This document shows, one piece after another, positions 1 to 8,278 of a DNA stretch of 56,274 nt (position 1 is the first letter of the stretch; every line of letters starts with the position of its first letter). A program made the position numbers and the translations under genes. The notes under the pieces were generated by a model. It was not told the origin of the DNA. It searched no databases and saw only the letters and a list, made by a program, of their open reading frames with translations. The stretch is from a virus, in IMG/VR virus record IMGVR_UViG_3300029258_003568, positions 1 through 56,274 of that record. One strand, written 5' to 3'.

Positions 1-144
1 GTCGTAGAGCAGAGCGATGGCACTGATGTGTTCACTGTGGACGATAGTGGGAATATCGTTGTGGTTGGCACCGGTGACCTGCAGGGAAATCTCAGTGATA
101 GTGGTGGTACTCTGACCGTCGCAGATAACCTGATGGTCGACGGG
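1..144. repeat. Terminal direct repeat, left copy
   Basis: The first 144 bases are identical to bases 56131-56274. This is the overlap expected when a circular molecule, or a terminally redundant one, is assembled linearly. The unit length would be 56,130 bp. The join restores an uninterrupted reading frame for a fibre protein. The overlap lies inside a roughly 200-bp tandem repeat of that gene, so the assembler may have dropped repeat copies here. Confidence 0.9.
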
Positions 145-1227
145 GCTGCCGATGCCGCACAGCTGACTGTCCAGGGCCATACGACTCAGACGAACAATAT
201 ACTTGTTGTAGAGCAGAGCGATGGCACAGACAAATTCTACATCACAGATGATGGTCAGGTTACGATTGCTGGTGTGCCTGACAGTGATGATCAGAATTAT
301 GATCACGTCCTTACTATCAGCTACGAGATGTCGGGGACTGGAACAAAAGACCGAACTTATGGTCTCTTGATTGAAGGTACTCGGGCCGCCGGTCAGGAGT
401 TGATATCTGGAGATCACGATGAGGCGGGACTGAAAATCAGAGTAGACACGGAGGCTACGCGGACGACCGCCGGCACGGTCCTTCGAGGAGCAGACATCGA
501 AGCGAAGGCCGACAATCCGGACGGGGAAGTCTACAACCTCTATGGTGCGGCTATCACTGCAAAGAGCGATACCGGTGCAGGTGAAGTGTCGGAGATGATC
601 GCGCTCCAGACGAATGTGCAAAACAACGCCACCGTGACTACAACGCTGATCTCGGCCGACTTTCGCAACATGCGCCAGGCAGCGACGGAGCCGACAAGTG
701 AGTATGTGGTTCGTGTTCGTAATTCGTCGACCAGTGGGAGCGGTGCGGACGCCGGGATCTATCTGAGCAGCGATTATGGTAGCAGTGCGACGACGGACAG
801 CTTCGATTACGGAATCGATTTCTCCGGTGCGGCACTCAATACTGCCGAGATCAAGGGGGAAAACGGAGAAACTATCGACAACGGGACGGACACTGCCTGG
901 ACGATCGGCGGTTTCACCTCATTCGAGGAGGCTTCGGTTATTGATCTATCGGCGGATTTCACTATCACGGCAACCACTACGTACCAGCCACTGACCGTCA
1001 GCGGCGCCGGTACCATCACCTCCAGCGCAACAACAGCGATAGCTGATGGCCCCACTGCCGGGGCACTGTTGATTCTAGTCAATGAGGATGATCAGGACAT
1101 CGTCCTACAGGACGGAGCTAATATCTTGGCTGGAGGAAATATTACTCTGACAGCAAATGCCGACGACGCGGCCGTCTTTATCTGGGATGGCGCCGACTGG
1201 GTGATGTTGGCCTTCCACGATAACTAG
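1..1227 (+). CDS. Repeat fibre/decoration protein, C-terminal part (continues from 55369 across the join)
   Basis: This is the C-terminal 408 residues of a 662-residue protein whose start lies at 55369; the frame is open from base 1. The segment holds imperfect repeats built on a 'GTLTVAD-LMVDGAA' core followed by 'LVVEQSDGTD'. These are Gly/Asp/Thr/Val-rich, as in beta-structured phage fibres. The last ~90 residues form a different domain ending in WVMLAFHDN, a style common at the C-termini of tail-fibre and spike proteins. The next gene starts one base after the stop, so the two are translationally coupled. A virion fibre or decoration role is inferred from composition and position after the capsid gene. 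Confidence 0.7.
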   Translation, partial: VVEQSDGTDVFTVDDSGNIVVVGTGDLQGNLSDSGGTLTVADNLMVDGAADAAQLTVQGHTTQTNNILVVEQSDGTDKFYITDDGQVTIAGVPDSDDQNYDHVLTISYEMSGTGTKDRTYGLLIEGTRAAGQELISGDHDEAGLKIRVDTEATRTTAGTVLRGADIEAKADNPDGEVYNLYGAAITAKSDTGAGEVSEMIALQTNVQNNATVTTTLISADFRNMRQAATEPTSEYVVRVRNSSTSGSGADAGIYLSSDYGSSATTDSFDYGIDFSGAALNTAEIKGENGETIDNGTDTAWTIGGFTSFEEASVIDLSADFTITATTTYQPLTVSGAGTITSSATTAIADGPTAGALLILVNEDDQDIVLQDGANILAGGNITLTANADDAAVFIWDGADWVMLAFHDN

Positions 1228-1228
1228 C

Positions 1229-1795
1229 ATGAACATCTTTGCTTACTGCACACTGCCGGCGCGCGACGCCGTGCACAAGGCAACCGGTGTTGAACCGATC
1301 ACCTCGCCGCCGATGGTGGCGCATGAATTCGATCCGAAAGAACTTCAAGACCGGGATCTCATCTACATCCGGCTGCACGGTTTTGAGGATATAGGTGATA
1401 CGTGGTTCGGCGAGGACCTGCGCGGGCCGAGGCTGCCGGCGTCGCTTCGAGCGGCAGCCATAAAGCCCTGGCCGGCATTAACGAGAGAGCACCTGAATGG
1501 GATCGATTTGGGCGGGGCTGCCGTCGTGCTGGCCAATTGCCACGGCGCGACCAGCCCAATGGTGCCGGCGCTCTATCGTGCCGGAGCCCAGGCGGTGGTC
1601 GCCGGGCCGGGTCCGAATCTGGCGGCAGGCGATCAGGTGGTCGGCACCGATACGCTGGTACGATGGATCATCCTCGCAGTGAGGTGCGGCCTTAGTATCC
1701 GCCGTGCAGTGCGGGTGGCAAAGATCCGGCTTGCGACAACTGCCTGGCGCGTCTCGGACCGGGATGCGCTGGGATTCAAAATCATGGAGGTTTGA
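1229..1795 (+). CDS. CHAT-like (caspase-fold) putative cysteine peptidase
   Basis: A 188-residue protein. After a hydrophobic strand it has a His-Gly motif (IRLHG, His50). A second strand of small hydrophobics follows, ending in an Asn-Cys-His-Gly motif (VVLANCHGA, Cys104). Then come RAGAQAVVAG and a C-terminal helix GLSIRRAVRVAK. This order (strand-HG, about 50 residues, strand-C, 'aGa.aVig', amphipathic helix) is the layout of CHAT-domain peptidases (clan CD, related to caspases). The start is one base after the upstream stop, so it is probably coupled to the fibre gene. Its place among structural genes suggests processing of a virion or host-surface protein. The fold match is good, but activity is inferred; it could be a non-catalytic relative. 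Confidence 0.6.
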   Translation: MNIFAYCTLPARDAVHKATGVEPITSPPMVAHEFDPKELQDRDLIYIRLHGFEDIGDTWFGEDLRGPRLPASLRAAAIKPWPALTREHLNGIDLGGAAVVLANCHGATSPMVPALYRAGAQAVVAGPGPNLAAGDQVVGTDTLVRWIILAVRCGLSIRRAVRVAKIRLATTAWRVSDRDALGFKIMEV

Positions 1796-1797
1796 TC

Positions 1798-2133
1798 ATG
1801 AACGAACGGTATATCGCATTTACCTTCCACGTTGGCGGCACATTGTCCGCCGATCAGACGTTTTACTGCGAGCTGCCAGTGCCCTGGACGCTTCTGGGCA
1901 TCAAGGCGGCGGCATCGAACGACAGTGACGCTACGCTGGCTGCATCCGGTGGTGCGACCATCTCGGCCACGGTCATCGGCGACAGCGGTGATCCCGCCTA
2001 CATCGAGCCCAGCAGCCCTGCGGCGATCGATGCCGATGAGCTGGTGACGCTGACGCTGGATCACGACGGTAGCACTGGCACGGCAGCGGATGACGTGTCG
2101 GTCATCGTCATCGGCCTCGTCGGTGACGGTTAA
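1798..2133 (+). CDS. Small structural protein of unknown function
   Basis: A 111-residue acidic protein rich in Ala, Asp, Ser and Thr, with alternating short strands and no cysteine pairs or membrane segment. The ATG at 1798 follows GGAGG (1786-1790) by seven bases and overlaps the end of the CHAT-like gene by context (stop at 1793-1795). Its predicted beta-rich composition and place between fibre-type genes fit a small virion decoration or fibre-associated protein. No family was recognised. Confidence 0.6.
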   Translation: MNERYIAFTFHVGGTLSADQTFYCELPVPWTLLGIKAAASNDSDATLAASGGATISATVIGDSGDPAYIEPSSPAAIDADELVTLTLDHDGSTGTAADDVSVIVIGLVGDG

Positions 2134-2155
2134 AATTGGCCTCCCCCCTTAAGGC

Positions 2156-2192
2156 CAGGTGCCCGGCGCTTTGAAAAGCGTCCGGGCACCTG
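2156..2192 (+). terminator. Strong intergenic hairpin (terminator-like or processing site)
   Basis: CAGGTGCCCGG pairs perfectly with CCGGGCACCTG, and an inner CGCTTT/AAAGCG stem continues it with one unpaired T. No U-run follows (gaaaaacc), so it may be an mRNA-stability or attenuation hairpin rather than a classical terminator. It sits in the 77-bp gap between two late structural genes. Confidence 0.6.
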
Positions 2193-2210
2193 AAAAACCA
2201 GGGAGTGTTG

Positions 2211-2555
2211 ATGAAGGAGAGAATTTTAGCAGCGGCCTGCCGGCATCTGGATGTAGATGTGAATGACGTGCTGTCGTGGCGTGTCTACGACGATCGCGTC
2301 GTCATGATCGTTAATCGGGGCATCGCAGGTTGTCCCAAATACGAGGTCCCGCTGGCGCAGATCGAGACTCCTACACGTGGCAAGGTCTCCCATGAGGGGA
2401 TAAAAGTTTTGCTCGAGACGGGCCGGCTGCCGGTCGATGCCACGTCCTCTGCCCGGCGATTGGCGGAGGAGAAGGGGATCGATCTGACCGGGATCGAGGG
2501 CTCGGGCAAGGATGGCCGCATTACGATCGGGGATGTGAGGAGTGCACTATGTTGA
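2211..2555 (+). CDS. Small late protein with a peripheral-subunit-binding-like (E3-binding) domain
   Basis: A 114-residue protein. Residues ~78-112 (SSARRLAEEKGIDL, then IEGSGKDGRITIGDV) match the pattern of the peripheral subunit-binding domain of 2-oxo-acid dehydrogenase E2 chains: a short two-helix fold used for protein-protein contact. The N-terminal ~65 residues are unrecognised. ATG 2211 follows GGGAG at 2201-2205; an in-frame GTG at 2205 is less well placed. It overlaps the next start by 7 bases. In phage it probably tethers a structural component. The domain call is a pattern match. Confidence 0.6.
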   Translation: MKERILAAACRHLDVDVNDVLSWRVYDDRVVMIVNRGIAGCPKYEVPLAQIETPTRGKVSHEGIKVLLETGRLPVDATSSARRLAEEKGIDLTGIEGSGKDGRITIGDVRSALC

Positions 2556-2824
2556 TAGCGGCTCATGCAGATGTAACTGAGGACGGCGCGGTAAAATCGG
2601 GGACGGGGGATCTTGTCGGTGTGCTGCTGACGGCCGGGAGCGCGGCTGCGACATTGATTCTCTATGATAACGCAAGTGAGGCCAGTGGTACGGTTTTGGC
2701 GTCGCTCAAGGCGGGGGCGAATACGATTGCATCATGGACGCCCGTGTTGCCGTATCCATTTGCAAACGGATGCTATGCCGACATCGGTGGCACCGGCGCA
2801 GAAGCGACCGTGGTTTATTTGTAG
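2549..2824 (+). CDS. Small beta-rich structural protein
   Basis: A 91-residue protein that starts inside the end of the previous gene. It is rich in Gly, Ala and Thr with short hydrophobic strands and no charged clusters. It resembles small phage fibre or decoration proteins that carry a scalar 'LYDNASEASGTVLASLKAGAN'-like beta-sandwich. It belongs to the late structural operon; the exact role is unknown. Confidence 0.6.
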   Translation: MLIAAHADVTEDGAVKSGTGDLVGVLLTAGSAAATLILYDNASEASGTVLASLKAGANTIASWTPVLPYPFANGCYADIGGTGAEATVVYL

Positions 2825-2838
2825 ACCTGGAGGATAAC

Positions 2839-3432
2839 ATGCAGGGAATAATCGGAGCGAACGGCAAGTTGAAGATCAGACACATCCGGGCGCCGGGACC
2901 CGGGTTGCTGTGGAAATTGAGGAATTTTCCGAACGTGTGGCGGGGGGTGTGGCGCTTTGGCCTGGCGCAGTTGTTGGGCCTGCCGCATCTTGAGGGCCGG
3001 CTGTACATCCGGCATATTCTGGCCGGTGGCAAAGTGGTCAGTTATGGATTGGTCAGTACGCGCGTGGTCACGACCGCGTTCGTGAATTTTGTCGTTGACC
3101 AGCTTCAGACGGAGACGTCTGAGTTTGGCGATTTCAAATATCACGACAGCGGTGTTGGAACCACAGCTGCGGCCGTGGGTGACACGGACATCGAAACCAC
3201 CGACGAGGAGTCGCGTGCGACCGGCACGCAGACCGAAGGCGCGAGCGCGAACATTTACAAAAGCGTGGGAACAATCTCGTACACCACGACAAAGGCGATC
3301 ACCGAGCACGGTTTGTTCAGCCAGTCATCTGGCACAACGCTGATGGATCGTCATGTATTCAGCGCCATCAACGTCGTTAATGGCGATTCGATCGAGTTCA
3401 CTTATGAGCTGACAGTTTCTGCTGGCGGATAA
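2839..3432 (+). CDS. Putative tail-fibre/virion protein
   Basis: A 197-residue protein. The ATG at 2839 follows GGAGG and is preferred over an upstream in-frame start at 2734 that would lie inside the previous gene. The N-terminal ~70 residues are basic and hydrophobic. The remainder (VSTRVVTTAFVNFVVDQLQ, then Asp/Thr/Gly-rich strands, ending with VNGDSIEFTYELTVSAGG) resembles the C-terminal beta domain of many small phage structural proteins. It lies just upstream of the large repeat fibre gene. The family is not identified with certainty. Confidence 0.6.
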   Translation: MQGIIGANGKLKIRHIRAPGPGLLWKLRNFPNVWRGVWRFGLAQLLGLPHLEGRLYIRHILAGGKVVSYGLVSTRVVTTAFVNFVVDQLQTETSEFGDFKYHDSGVGTTAAAVGDTDIETTDEESRATGTQTEGASANIYKSVGTISYTTTKAITEHGLFSQSSGTTLMDRHVFSAINVVNGDSIEFTYELTVSAGG

Positions 3433-3446
3433 TGATATATTGACAA

Positions 3447-6173
3447 ATGATTCCAACGACCCGGACCGAAATCAGTCATTCAACTGATGGAGCATGGACT
3501 GACGTCGATGTCAGCTCATACGTGGACGCCGGCAATACGGCCGGCGTTGTTCTGGAGATTGTGAACTCCACAGGTTCAGAGTACACCTGGGGTGTTCGCA
3601 AGAATGGCTCGACGGACGCATTGACCGGTGTTATCGAGGATACGGGTCATACCTGGGCGGCGGTCGGGGTGGACAGCAACGACGTTTTTGAGTTGTACTT
3701 GTCGGATGCGTCCGAGGTAGACGTCTACATTGTGGCGTACATCAGAGATAACGAGGGTGCATTTCTGACGAATGCAGCGTCGAAGACGCTCTCCAGCGCG
3801 TACACCTGGGAAGACATCGACATCAGCTCCGACACAGGTGACGACGCGGCTGTCTGCTCGTTCTGGCTGTGTTATACCAGCGGGACGGGCATGCGCCGCA
3901 CCGGGCTGAGGGAGAACGGCTCGACGGATGACCATTGGGGACGGCAATTTGGTGGTGATCTGCGTGGCTATATGATGTCGTGTGACAACAACGAGGTCGT
4001 AGAGGCGTACGTCGACGATACGGCGAATGTTACATACTATCTGTTGGGCTGGTTGACCGGAAACTTTACTTCATTCACCGACGCGAAGGATTACTCGACC
4101 AGCACCACCGGGAGCTGGGTCGATGTTGATTTCAGTGATGACATTCCATCTGGCAAGAACGGCGCCTTCTTCCATCTCCATGAACAGAATGTGGAGTATG
4201 CCGGTGGCATAAGGAAGAATGGTCTGGCGTATGACAACTACTACGACGTGTCGGAGCACCAATTTGGGTGGGTGGAGATCGATACCGATCGAGTCGCCGA
4301 ACAAAAGATAGAAAATGCGGGATTGGACTTGTTTTTGTGGGGTTACTCCTCCGGGGTGCAGCAGTATGACCAGAGTGTAGCAGGCGCGTTGAGCCCAGCG
4401 GGGACATTAGTTGGCCAGGCGAAGAAGGTTCTGGGTGGGACACTGAGCAGCGCGGGGACGATAGCACGCAAGACGGCAGCCCACCTGGCGGGGGTGTTGA
4501 GCAGCGCCGGGTCGATCGTCAAGGGAGTAACACGGACGCTGGCCGGGGCAGTGACTCCGGCGGGGACGCTGGCGGCAGCACGCACGGCCTACGCCAGCTT
4601 GGCCGGGGCGGTGACCTCAGCGGGGACATTAGTTGGCCAGGCAAAGAAGGTTCTGGGCGGGACACTGAGCAGCGCGGGGGCGATAACGCGCAAGACGGCG
4701 GCCCACCTGGCGGGGGTGTTGAGCAGCGCCGGGTCAGTTGTCAAGAGTGTGGCGCGGTCGCTGGTCGGGGCGGTGACCTCGGCGGGGACATTAGTTGGCC
4801 AGGCAAGGAAGGCACTGGGCGGGACACTGAGCAGCGCGGGGGCGATAACGCGCGAGACGGCGGCCCACCTGGCGGGAGTGTTGAGCAGCGCCGGGTCAGT
4901 CGTCAAGGGAGTAGCGCGGACGCTGGCTGGAACGTTGACCTCGGCGGGGACATTAGTTGGCCAAGCGAAGAAGGCACTGGGCGGGACACTGAGCAGCGCC
5001 GGGACGATAGCGCGCAAGACGGCGGCCCACCTGGCAGGGGTATTGAGCAGCGCCGGGTCGGTTGTCAAGGGAGTAGTGCGGACGCTGGCCGGGGCTGTGA
5101 CCTCGGCGGGGACACTGGCCGGCCAGGCGAAAAAGGTTCTGGGCGGGACACTGAACAGCGCGGGGACGATAGCACGCAAGACGGCAGCCCACCTGGCGGG
5201 GGTGTTGAGCAGCGCCGGGTCAGTTGTCAAGAGTGTGGCACGGTCGCTGGCCGGGGTGGTGACCTCAGCGGGGATGCTGACGACGGCACGTATGGCCTAC
5301 GCCAGCCTGACCGGGGTGGTGACCTCGGCGGGGACGCTGGCCGGCCAGGCGAAGAAGGCACTAGGCGGGACACTGACCAGCGCGGGGGCGATAACGCGCA
5401 AGACGGCGGCCCACCTGGCGGGGGTGTTGAGCAACGCCGGGTCAATCGTCAGGGGAGTGGCGCGGTCGCTGGCCGGGGCGGTGACCTCGGCGGGGACGCT
5501 GGCCGGCCAGGCGAAGAAGGCACTAGGCGGGACACTGACCAGCGCCGGGACGATAGCGCGCAAGACGGCGGCCCACCTGGCGGGGGTGTTGAGCAGTGCC
5601 GGGTCAGTCGTCAAGGGAGTGGCGCGGTCGCTGGCCGGGGCGGTGACCTCGGCGGGGACGCTGGCCGGCCAGGCAAAGAAGGCACTGGGCGGGACACTGA
5701 CCAGCGCCGGGACGATAGCGCGCAAGACGGCGGCCCACCTGGCGGGGGTGTTGAGCATCGCCGGGTCGGTTGTCAAGGGGGTAGCGCGGACGCTGGCCGG
5801 GGCGGTGACCTCGGCGGGGGCGCTGGTACGCCAGACGGCGCGGACACTGGCGGGGGCGGTGACCTCAGCGGGAGCGCTGGCACGCCAGACGGCGCGGACA
5901 CTGGCGGGGGTGGTGACCTCGGCGGGGGCGCTGGCACGCCAGACGGCGCGGACACTGGCGGGAGCGGTGACCTCAGCGGGGACGCTGGCACGCCAGACGG
6001 CGCGGACACTGGCGGGAGCGGTGAGCCTGGTGGGGGTGCTGAGTACAGTACATCGCGTCGTTGTGGGGCTGACGTTGAAGGTTCGTGATCTAGGGCTTTC
6101 GCTGAAGGAGCGTATTTTGGCACAAACGCTCAAAGTCCGCTCACGGTCGTTTACACTGAAGGATAGGGGATGA
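3447..6173 (+). CDS. Large fibre protein: three beta-sandwich repeats plus an 18-residue tandem repeat stalk
   Basis: A 908-residue protein. Residues 1-310 contain three related ~100-residue modules, each with a 'W.DVD.S' strand, a 'G.RKNGS/G.RENGS' turn and a 'VYIVAYI/YLLGWL/LFLWGYS' final strand, so probably three beta-sandwich domains. Residues ~311-865 are a low-complexity stalk built from an 18-residue unit of the type LAGAVTSAGTLxxQxxKx, grouped mainly into 54-residue (162-bp) super-units. The last ~45 residues are a basic tail of V-R-D-L/L-K-E-R segments. No convincing ribosome site precedes the ATG, only an upstream stop nearby, so translation may depend on coupling. A virion stalk or fibre role is inferred. 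Confidence 0.75.
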   Translation: MIPTTRTEISHSTDGAWTDVDVSSYVDAGNTAGVVLEIVNSTGSEYTWGVRKNGSTDALTGVIEDTGHTWAAVGVDSNDVFELYLSDASEVDVYIVAYIRDNEGAFLTNAASKTLSSAYTWEDIDISSDTGDDAAVCSFWLCYTSGTGMRRTGLRENGSTDDHWGRQFGGDLRGYMMSCDNNEVVEAYVDDTANVTYYLLGWLTGNFTSFTDAKDYSTSTTGSWVDVDFSDDIPSGKNGAFFHLHEQNVEYAGGIRKNGLAYDNYYDVSEHQFGWVEIDTDRVAEQKIENAGLDLFLWGYSSGVQQYDQSVAGALSPAGTLVGQAKKVLGGTLSSAGTIARKTAAHLAGVLSSAGSIVKGVTRTLAGAVTPAGTLAAARTAYASLAGAVTSAGTLVGQAKKVLGGTLSSAGAITRKTAAHLAGVLSSAGSVVKSVARSLVGAVTSAGTLVGQARKALGGTLSSAGAITRETAAHLAGVLSSAGSVVKGVARTLAGTLTSAGTLVGQAKKALGGTLSSAGTIARKTAAHLAGVLSSAGSVVKGVVRTLAGAVTSAGTLAGQAKKVLGGTLNSAGTIARKTAAHLAGVLSSAGSVVKSVARSLAGVVTSAGMLTTARMAYASLTGVVTSAGTLAGQAKKALGGTLTSAGAITRKTAAHLAGVLSNAGSIVRGVARSLAGAVTSAGTLAGQAKKALGGTLTSAGTIARKTAAHLAGVLSSAGSVVKGVARSLAGAVTSAGTLAGQAKKALGGTLTSAGTIARKTAAHLAGVLSIAGSVVKGVARTLAGAVTSAGALVRQTARTLAGAVTSAGALARQTARTLAGVVTSAGALARQTARTLAGAVTSAGTLARQTARTLAGAVSLVGVLSTVHRVVVGLTLKVRDLGLSLKERILAQTLKVRSRSFTLKDRG
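4378..6036 (+). repeat. Tandem coding repeats (54/162-bp periodicity)
   Basis: The DNA encodes repeated 18-residue units (54 bp). Most occur as 162-bp triplets, with two 222-bp versions carrying a 60-bp insert encoding an ARxAYASL unit near 4570-4620 and 5280-5330. The run ends with simple 54-bp units (5800-6010). Copies are highly similar, which favours length change by recombination or slippage. Confidence 0.9.
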
Positions 6174-6484
6174 CAGAATCCATTCGAGAGGTTGCCGAGG
6201 GCGTCAAGGTGCAGGGCGCTAACGAAAGGATCACATATGCCATCACGACGACTAACTGTGCGTCGGATCCGTCCAGCCCGTCGATGATCGTCGAGCGGAT
6301 GAGTGATGGCACAGATGTGACCGATGATGTCGTCACCGGTGACATTTCGGCGAACGGCGATGTCATCACACTCAAGGCTATCTCCGGATTAACGGCCGGT
6401 GAGCGATACAAGGTCAAAGTGCAATTCACGGCCACTGGCTTTGCACCGGCGGAATGTTTTTTCTACATCGATTGTGAGGCGTAA
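6170..6484 (+). CDS. Small structural protein, Ig-like beta fold likely
   Basis: A 104-residue protein that overlaps the end of the fibre gene by 4 bases. The pattern of strands (ERITYAITTTN, VVTGDISANGDVITLKAISGLTAGERYKVKVQFT, ECFFYID) resembles the C-terminal immunoglobulin-like domains found in phage neck and tail proteins. It sits immediately before the connector genes. The family call is tentative. Confidence 0.6.
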   Translation: MTESIREVAEGVKVQGANERITYAITTTNCASDPSSPSMIVERMSDGTDVTDDVVTGDISANGDVITLKAISGLTAGERYKVKVQFTATGFAPAECFFYIDCEA

Positions 6485-6486
6485 AG

Positions 6487-7227
6487 ATGTCGACAGCGAT
6501 CAACACATTCCGGGCACAGACAGATCATCTCATCGGCGACGTGGACGAGGGCGAGCTGAGCCGGGACGCCAAGGATGGCCGCGTCAAGGCGGCCGTCGAG
6601 CGATACAGCCAGGACGCGCCGGACACGCGCACCGATGATGTATCCGGCGATGGGGGGCGATATTATGGGATCGCCGCCAGTTTGAGCGGCTGGGTCGAGG
6701 GATTCAGCCGGATCGTCAAGATCGAGTATCCGGCCGCCGACATTAGCGCGGATGAGACGCCAACGTACCTCGAGTCGGAAGATTGGCGGGACGATTATTG
6801 GAAGTCCGAGTCCGGCACACAGACGAGGTACCTCTATCTGCCGGCTCACTCGCCGGCAGCTACGGAGACGATGCGGATCACATATACTGTGCCGTACACG
6901 TGGAGCAGTTCGCCGGAAGCCACGGATACGCCGGCACAGGATTTCTTTGCTATCTGCCACCTGGCAGCCTCACTTTGCTGCCGGGCTTTGGCCGCGCGAT
7001 ACGCGCAGCTCGGCGATAGCACACTGGGCGCGGATGCGACGGCGCATACAACCAAAAGCTCGGAATATGCCAACCGCGCCAAAGAGTACATGACGATGTA
7101 TGAGAAGCATATGGGCCTGGGCCAGGAGGCCGATGCGCGGGCTGCTGGCGATTTTGTCGACTGGGATACGATGCCGGGGTGGCCCGGCGGTCGACAATTC
7201 ATTTTCCACGGGAAAGAGATCAGGTGA
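6487..7227 (+). CDS. Putative head-tail connector/adaptor protein
   Basis: A 246-residue, mostly soluble protein. The N-terminal ~90 residues are acidic and helical (VDEGELSRDAKDGRVKAAVERYSQD), as in gp6/gp15-like adaptor proteins. The C-terminal part has a helical bundle (FFAICHLAASLCCRALAARYAQ, then KSSEYANRAKEYMTMYEKHMG). The order connector, HK97 gp10-like, tail terminator-like, tail tube that follows is the usual siphovirus neck arrangement, which is the main support. Confidence 0.6.
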   Translation: MSTAINTFRAQTDHLIGDVDEGELSRDAKDGRVKAAVERYSQDAPDTRTDDVSGDGGRYYGIAASLSGWVEGFSRIVKIEYPAADISADETPTYLESEDWRDDYWKSESGTQTRYLYLPAHSPAATETMRITYTVPYTWSSSPEATDTPAQDFFAICHLAASLCCRALAARYAQLGDSTLGADATAHTTKSSEYANRAKEYMTMYEKHMGLGQEADARAAGDFVDWDTMPGWPGGRQFIFHGKEIR

Positions 7228-7232
7228 GTGCG

Positions 7233-7248
7233 TATTTCCCGGGAAATA
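7233..7248. promoter_or_regulatory. Noc-binding-site palindrome, copy 1
   Basis: TATTTCCCGGGAAATA is a perfect 16-bp palindrome identical to the known Noc-binding site. It lies in the 41-bp gap between the connector gene and the gp10-like gene, just upstream of the latter's GGAGG site. This is one of four exact copies of the 14-bp core in the genome. A ParB/Noc-family protein is encoded at 37853-40084. Confidence 0.85.
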
Positions 7249-7268
7249 AATATTCAGGAGGAACGCTT

Positions 7269-7814
7269 GTGGGCGGTGAATTCGAGCTTAGAATCGATTT
7301 CGACGACATTATGAGGCAGGCCGCTGCGTTCGATGCCGCGCCCGAGGTCGTGGCCGACGAGATGATGGCAGCCATGCAGGCCAGCCTGGACGTCATCGAA
7401 GCGGAGGTCGTCGTTCGCACGCCGGCAGTGATCGGCGTGTTGCGAGGCGGGATTGCGGACGAGATCCACGGCGACCCGCCGGATTTTTACGGAGAGGTCA
7501 TCGCCGGCGGACCGGGAGCGATTTATGGCTGGCCGGTCGAGCGCGGCCGGGCGGCAGGCAGGATGCCACCGCTGGACAATATCGAGTACTGGGTCAAGCG
7601 CAAAAAGTTGGATTGGAAGGATGGCCAGGGGCAGCAGATGAGCTCGCGGCGGATGGCATACATCATTGCCGTGGCCATCAGTCGGGGCCAAACGCGCCAC
7701 CAGAAAAAGGGCGGGGCAAAGATGTTCGAGGAGGGCCTGCGGTCGGCTGGGCCTCACGTCGAACGATTGTGGGAAGGTGCGGTGGAGGCCATCGCGGGGA
7801 GGATGACCGTATGA
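7269..7814 (+). CDS. HK97 gp10-like neck protein
   Basis: A 181-residue protein starting at GTG 7269, seven bases after AGGAGG (7257-7262). It matches the HK97 gp10-like pattern: an N-terminal alpha segment (DDIMRQAAAFDAAPEVVADEMMAAMQ), then VVVRTPAVIGVLRGGI (the 'tPvdTG.Lr.s' region), a VIAGGPGAIYGWPVERG strand-turn, and a C-terminal helix. Such proteins sit at the head-tail junction of siphoviruses. It overlaps the next start by 4 bases. Confidence 0.75.
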   Translation: MGGEFELRIDFDDIMRQAAAFDAAPEVVADEMMAAMQASLDVIEAEVVVRTPAVIGVLRGGIADEIHGDPPDFYGEVIAGGPGAIYGWPVERGRAAGRMPPLDNIEYWVKRKKLDWKDGQGQQMSSRRMAYIIAVAISRGQTRHQKKGGAKMFEEGLRSAGPHVERLWEGAVEAIAGRMTV

Positions 7815-8278
7815 GTGAGGCGACCGCCAGGGCTGATATTTACAGCATTGTCTCGGGGGTGAGCAGCATCGGCCGGGTCCACGACTATGAGCGATGGGCC
7901 GTCAGATGGGCCGATCATTTGGATCTGTTCAAGACAACGATCGACGGTCAACAGCAGATCCGTGGATGGACGATTTCGTGCCGCTCTATGCCGCAAGGGC
8001 GGTTGGAATTTAGCGGTGCGAAATTGCGCACGTACACATATAAAATCCGGGGATATTTCGGGCTGGACGACGGTTCGGCCTCGGAGAAAACTGCCGTCGC
8101 GCTGGCGGAGGACGTTGTCGAAGCGTTGGACGCCAGCGATACATTGCACGACGGCGGATCGTACTATGATGCGCTGCCGGCCAGCATGGATGTGTTCGAG
8201 CCGCGCCTGTTTGGCGGTGTGCTCTGTCACTATGTCGAGATTTCGCAGGTTGTCCAGGAGGTCATGGATGGAACATGA
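7811..8278 (+). CDS. Putative tail terminator/tail completion protein
   Basis: A 155-residue protein using ATG 7811, coupled to the previous stop (ATGAGTGA overlap). It has a helix, several beta strands (IRGWTISCRSMPQGRLEF, TYTYKIRGYFGLDD) and the helix VALAEDVVEALDA, ending in a strand that recalls the alpha/beta fold of gpU-like tail terminators. Its position between gp10-like and tail-tube genes supports this. Homology not certain. Confidence 0.55.
   Translation: MSEATARADIYSIVSGVSSIGRVHDYERWAVRWADHLDLFKTTIDGQQQIRGWTISCRSMPQGRLEFSGAKLRTYTYKIRGYFGLDDGSASEKTAVALAEDVVEALDASDTLHDGGSYYDALPASMDVFEPRLFGGVLCHYVEISQVVQEVMDGT

Noticed and set aside
2890-2896. Other CCCGGG occurrences (for example near 2888, 25243, 34493) as extra Noc sites
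   Set aside because: Flanking TTT/AAA arms are missing, so they do not match the palindrome.
4343-6133. Long minus-strand reading frames (up to 278 residues) opposite the repeat stalk
   Set aside because: They are produced by the GC-rich tandem repeat itself; the encoded protein is a Pro/Ala repeat with no start context, and the opposite strand has a coherent fibre.
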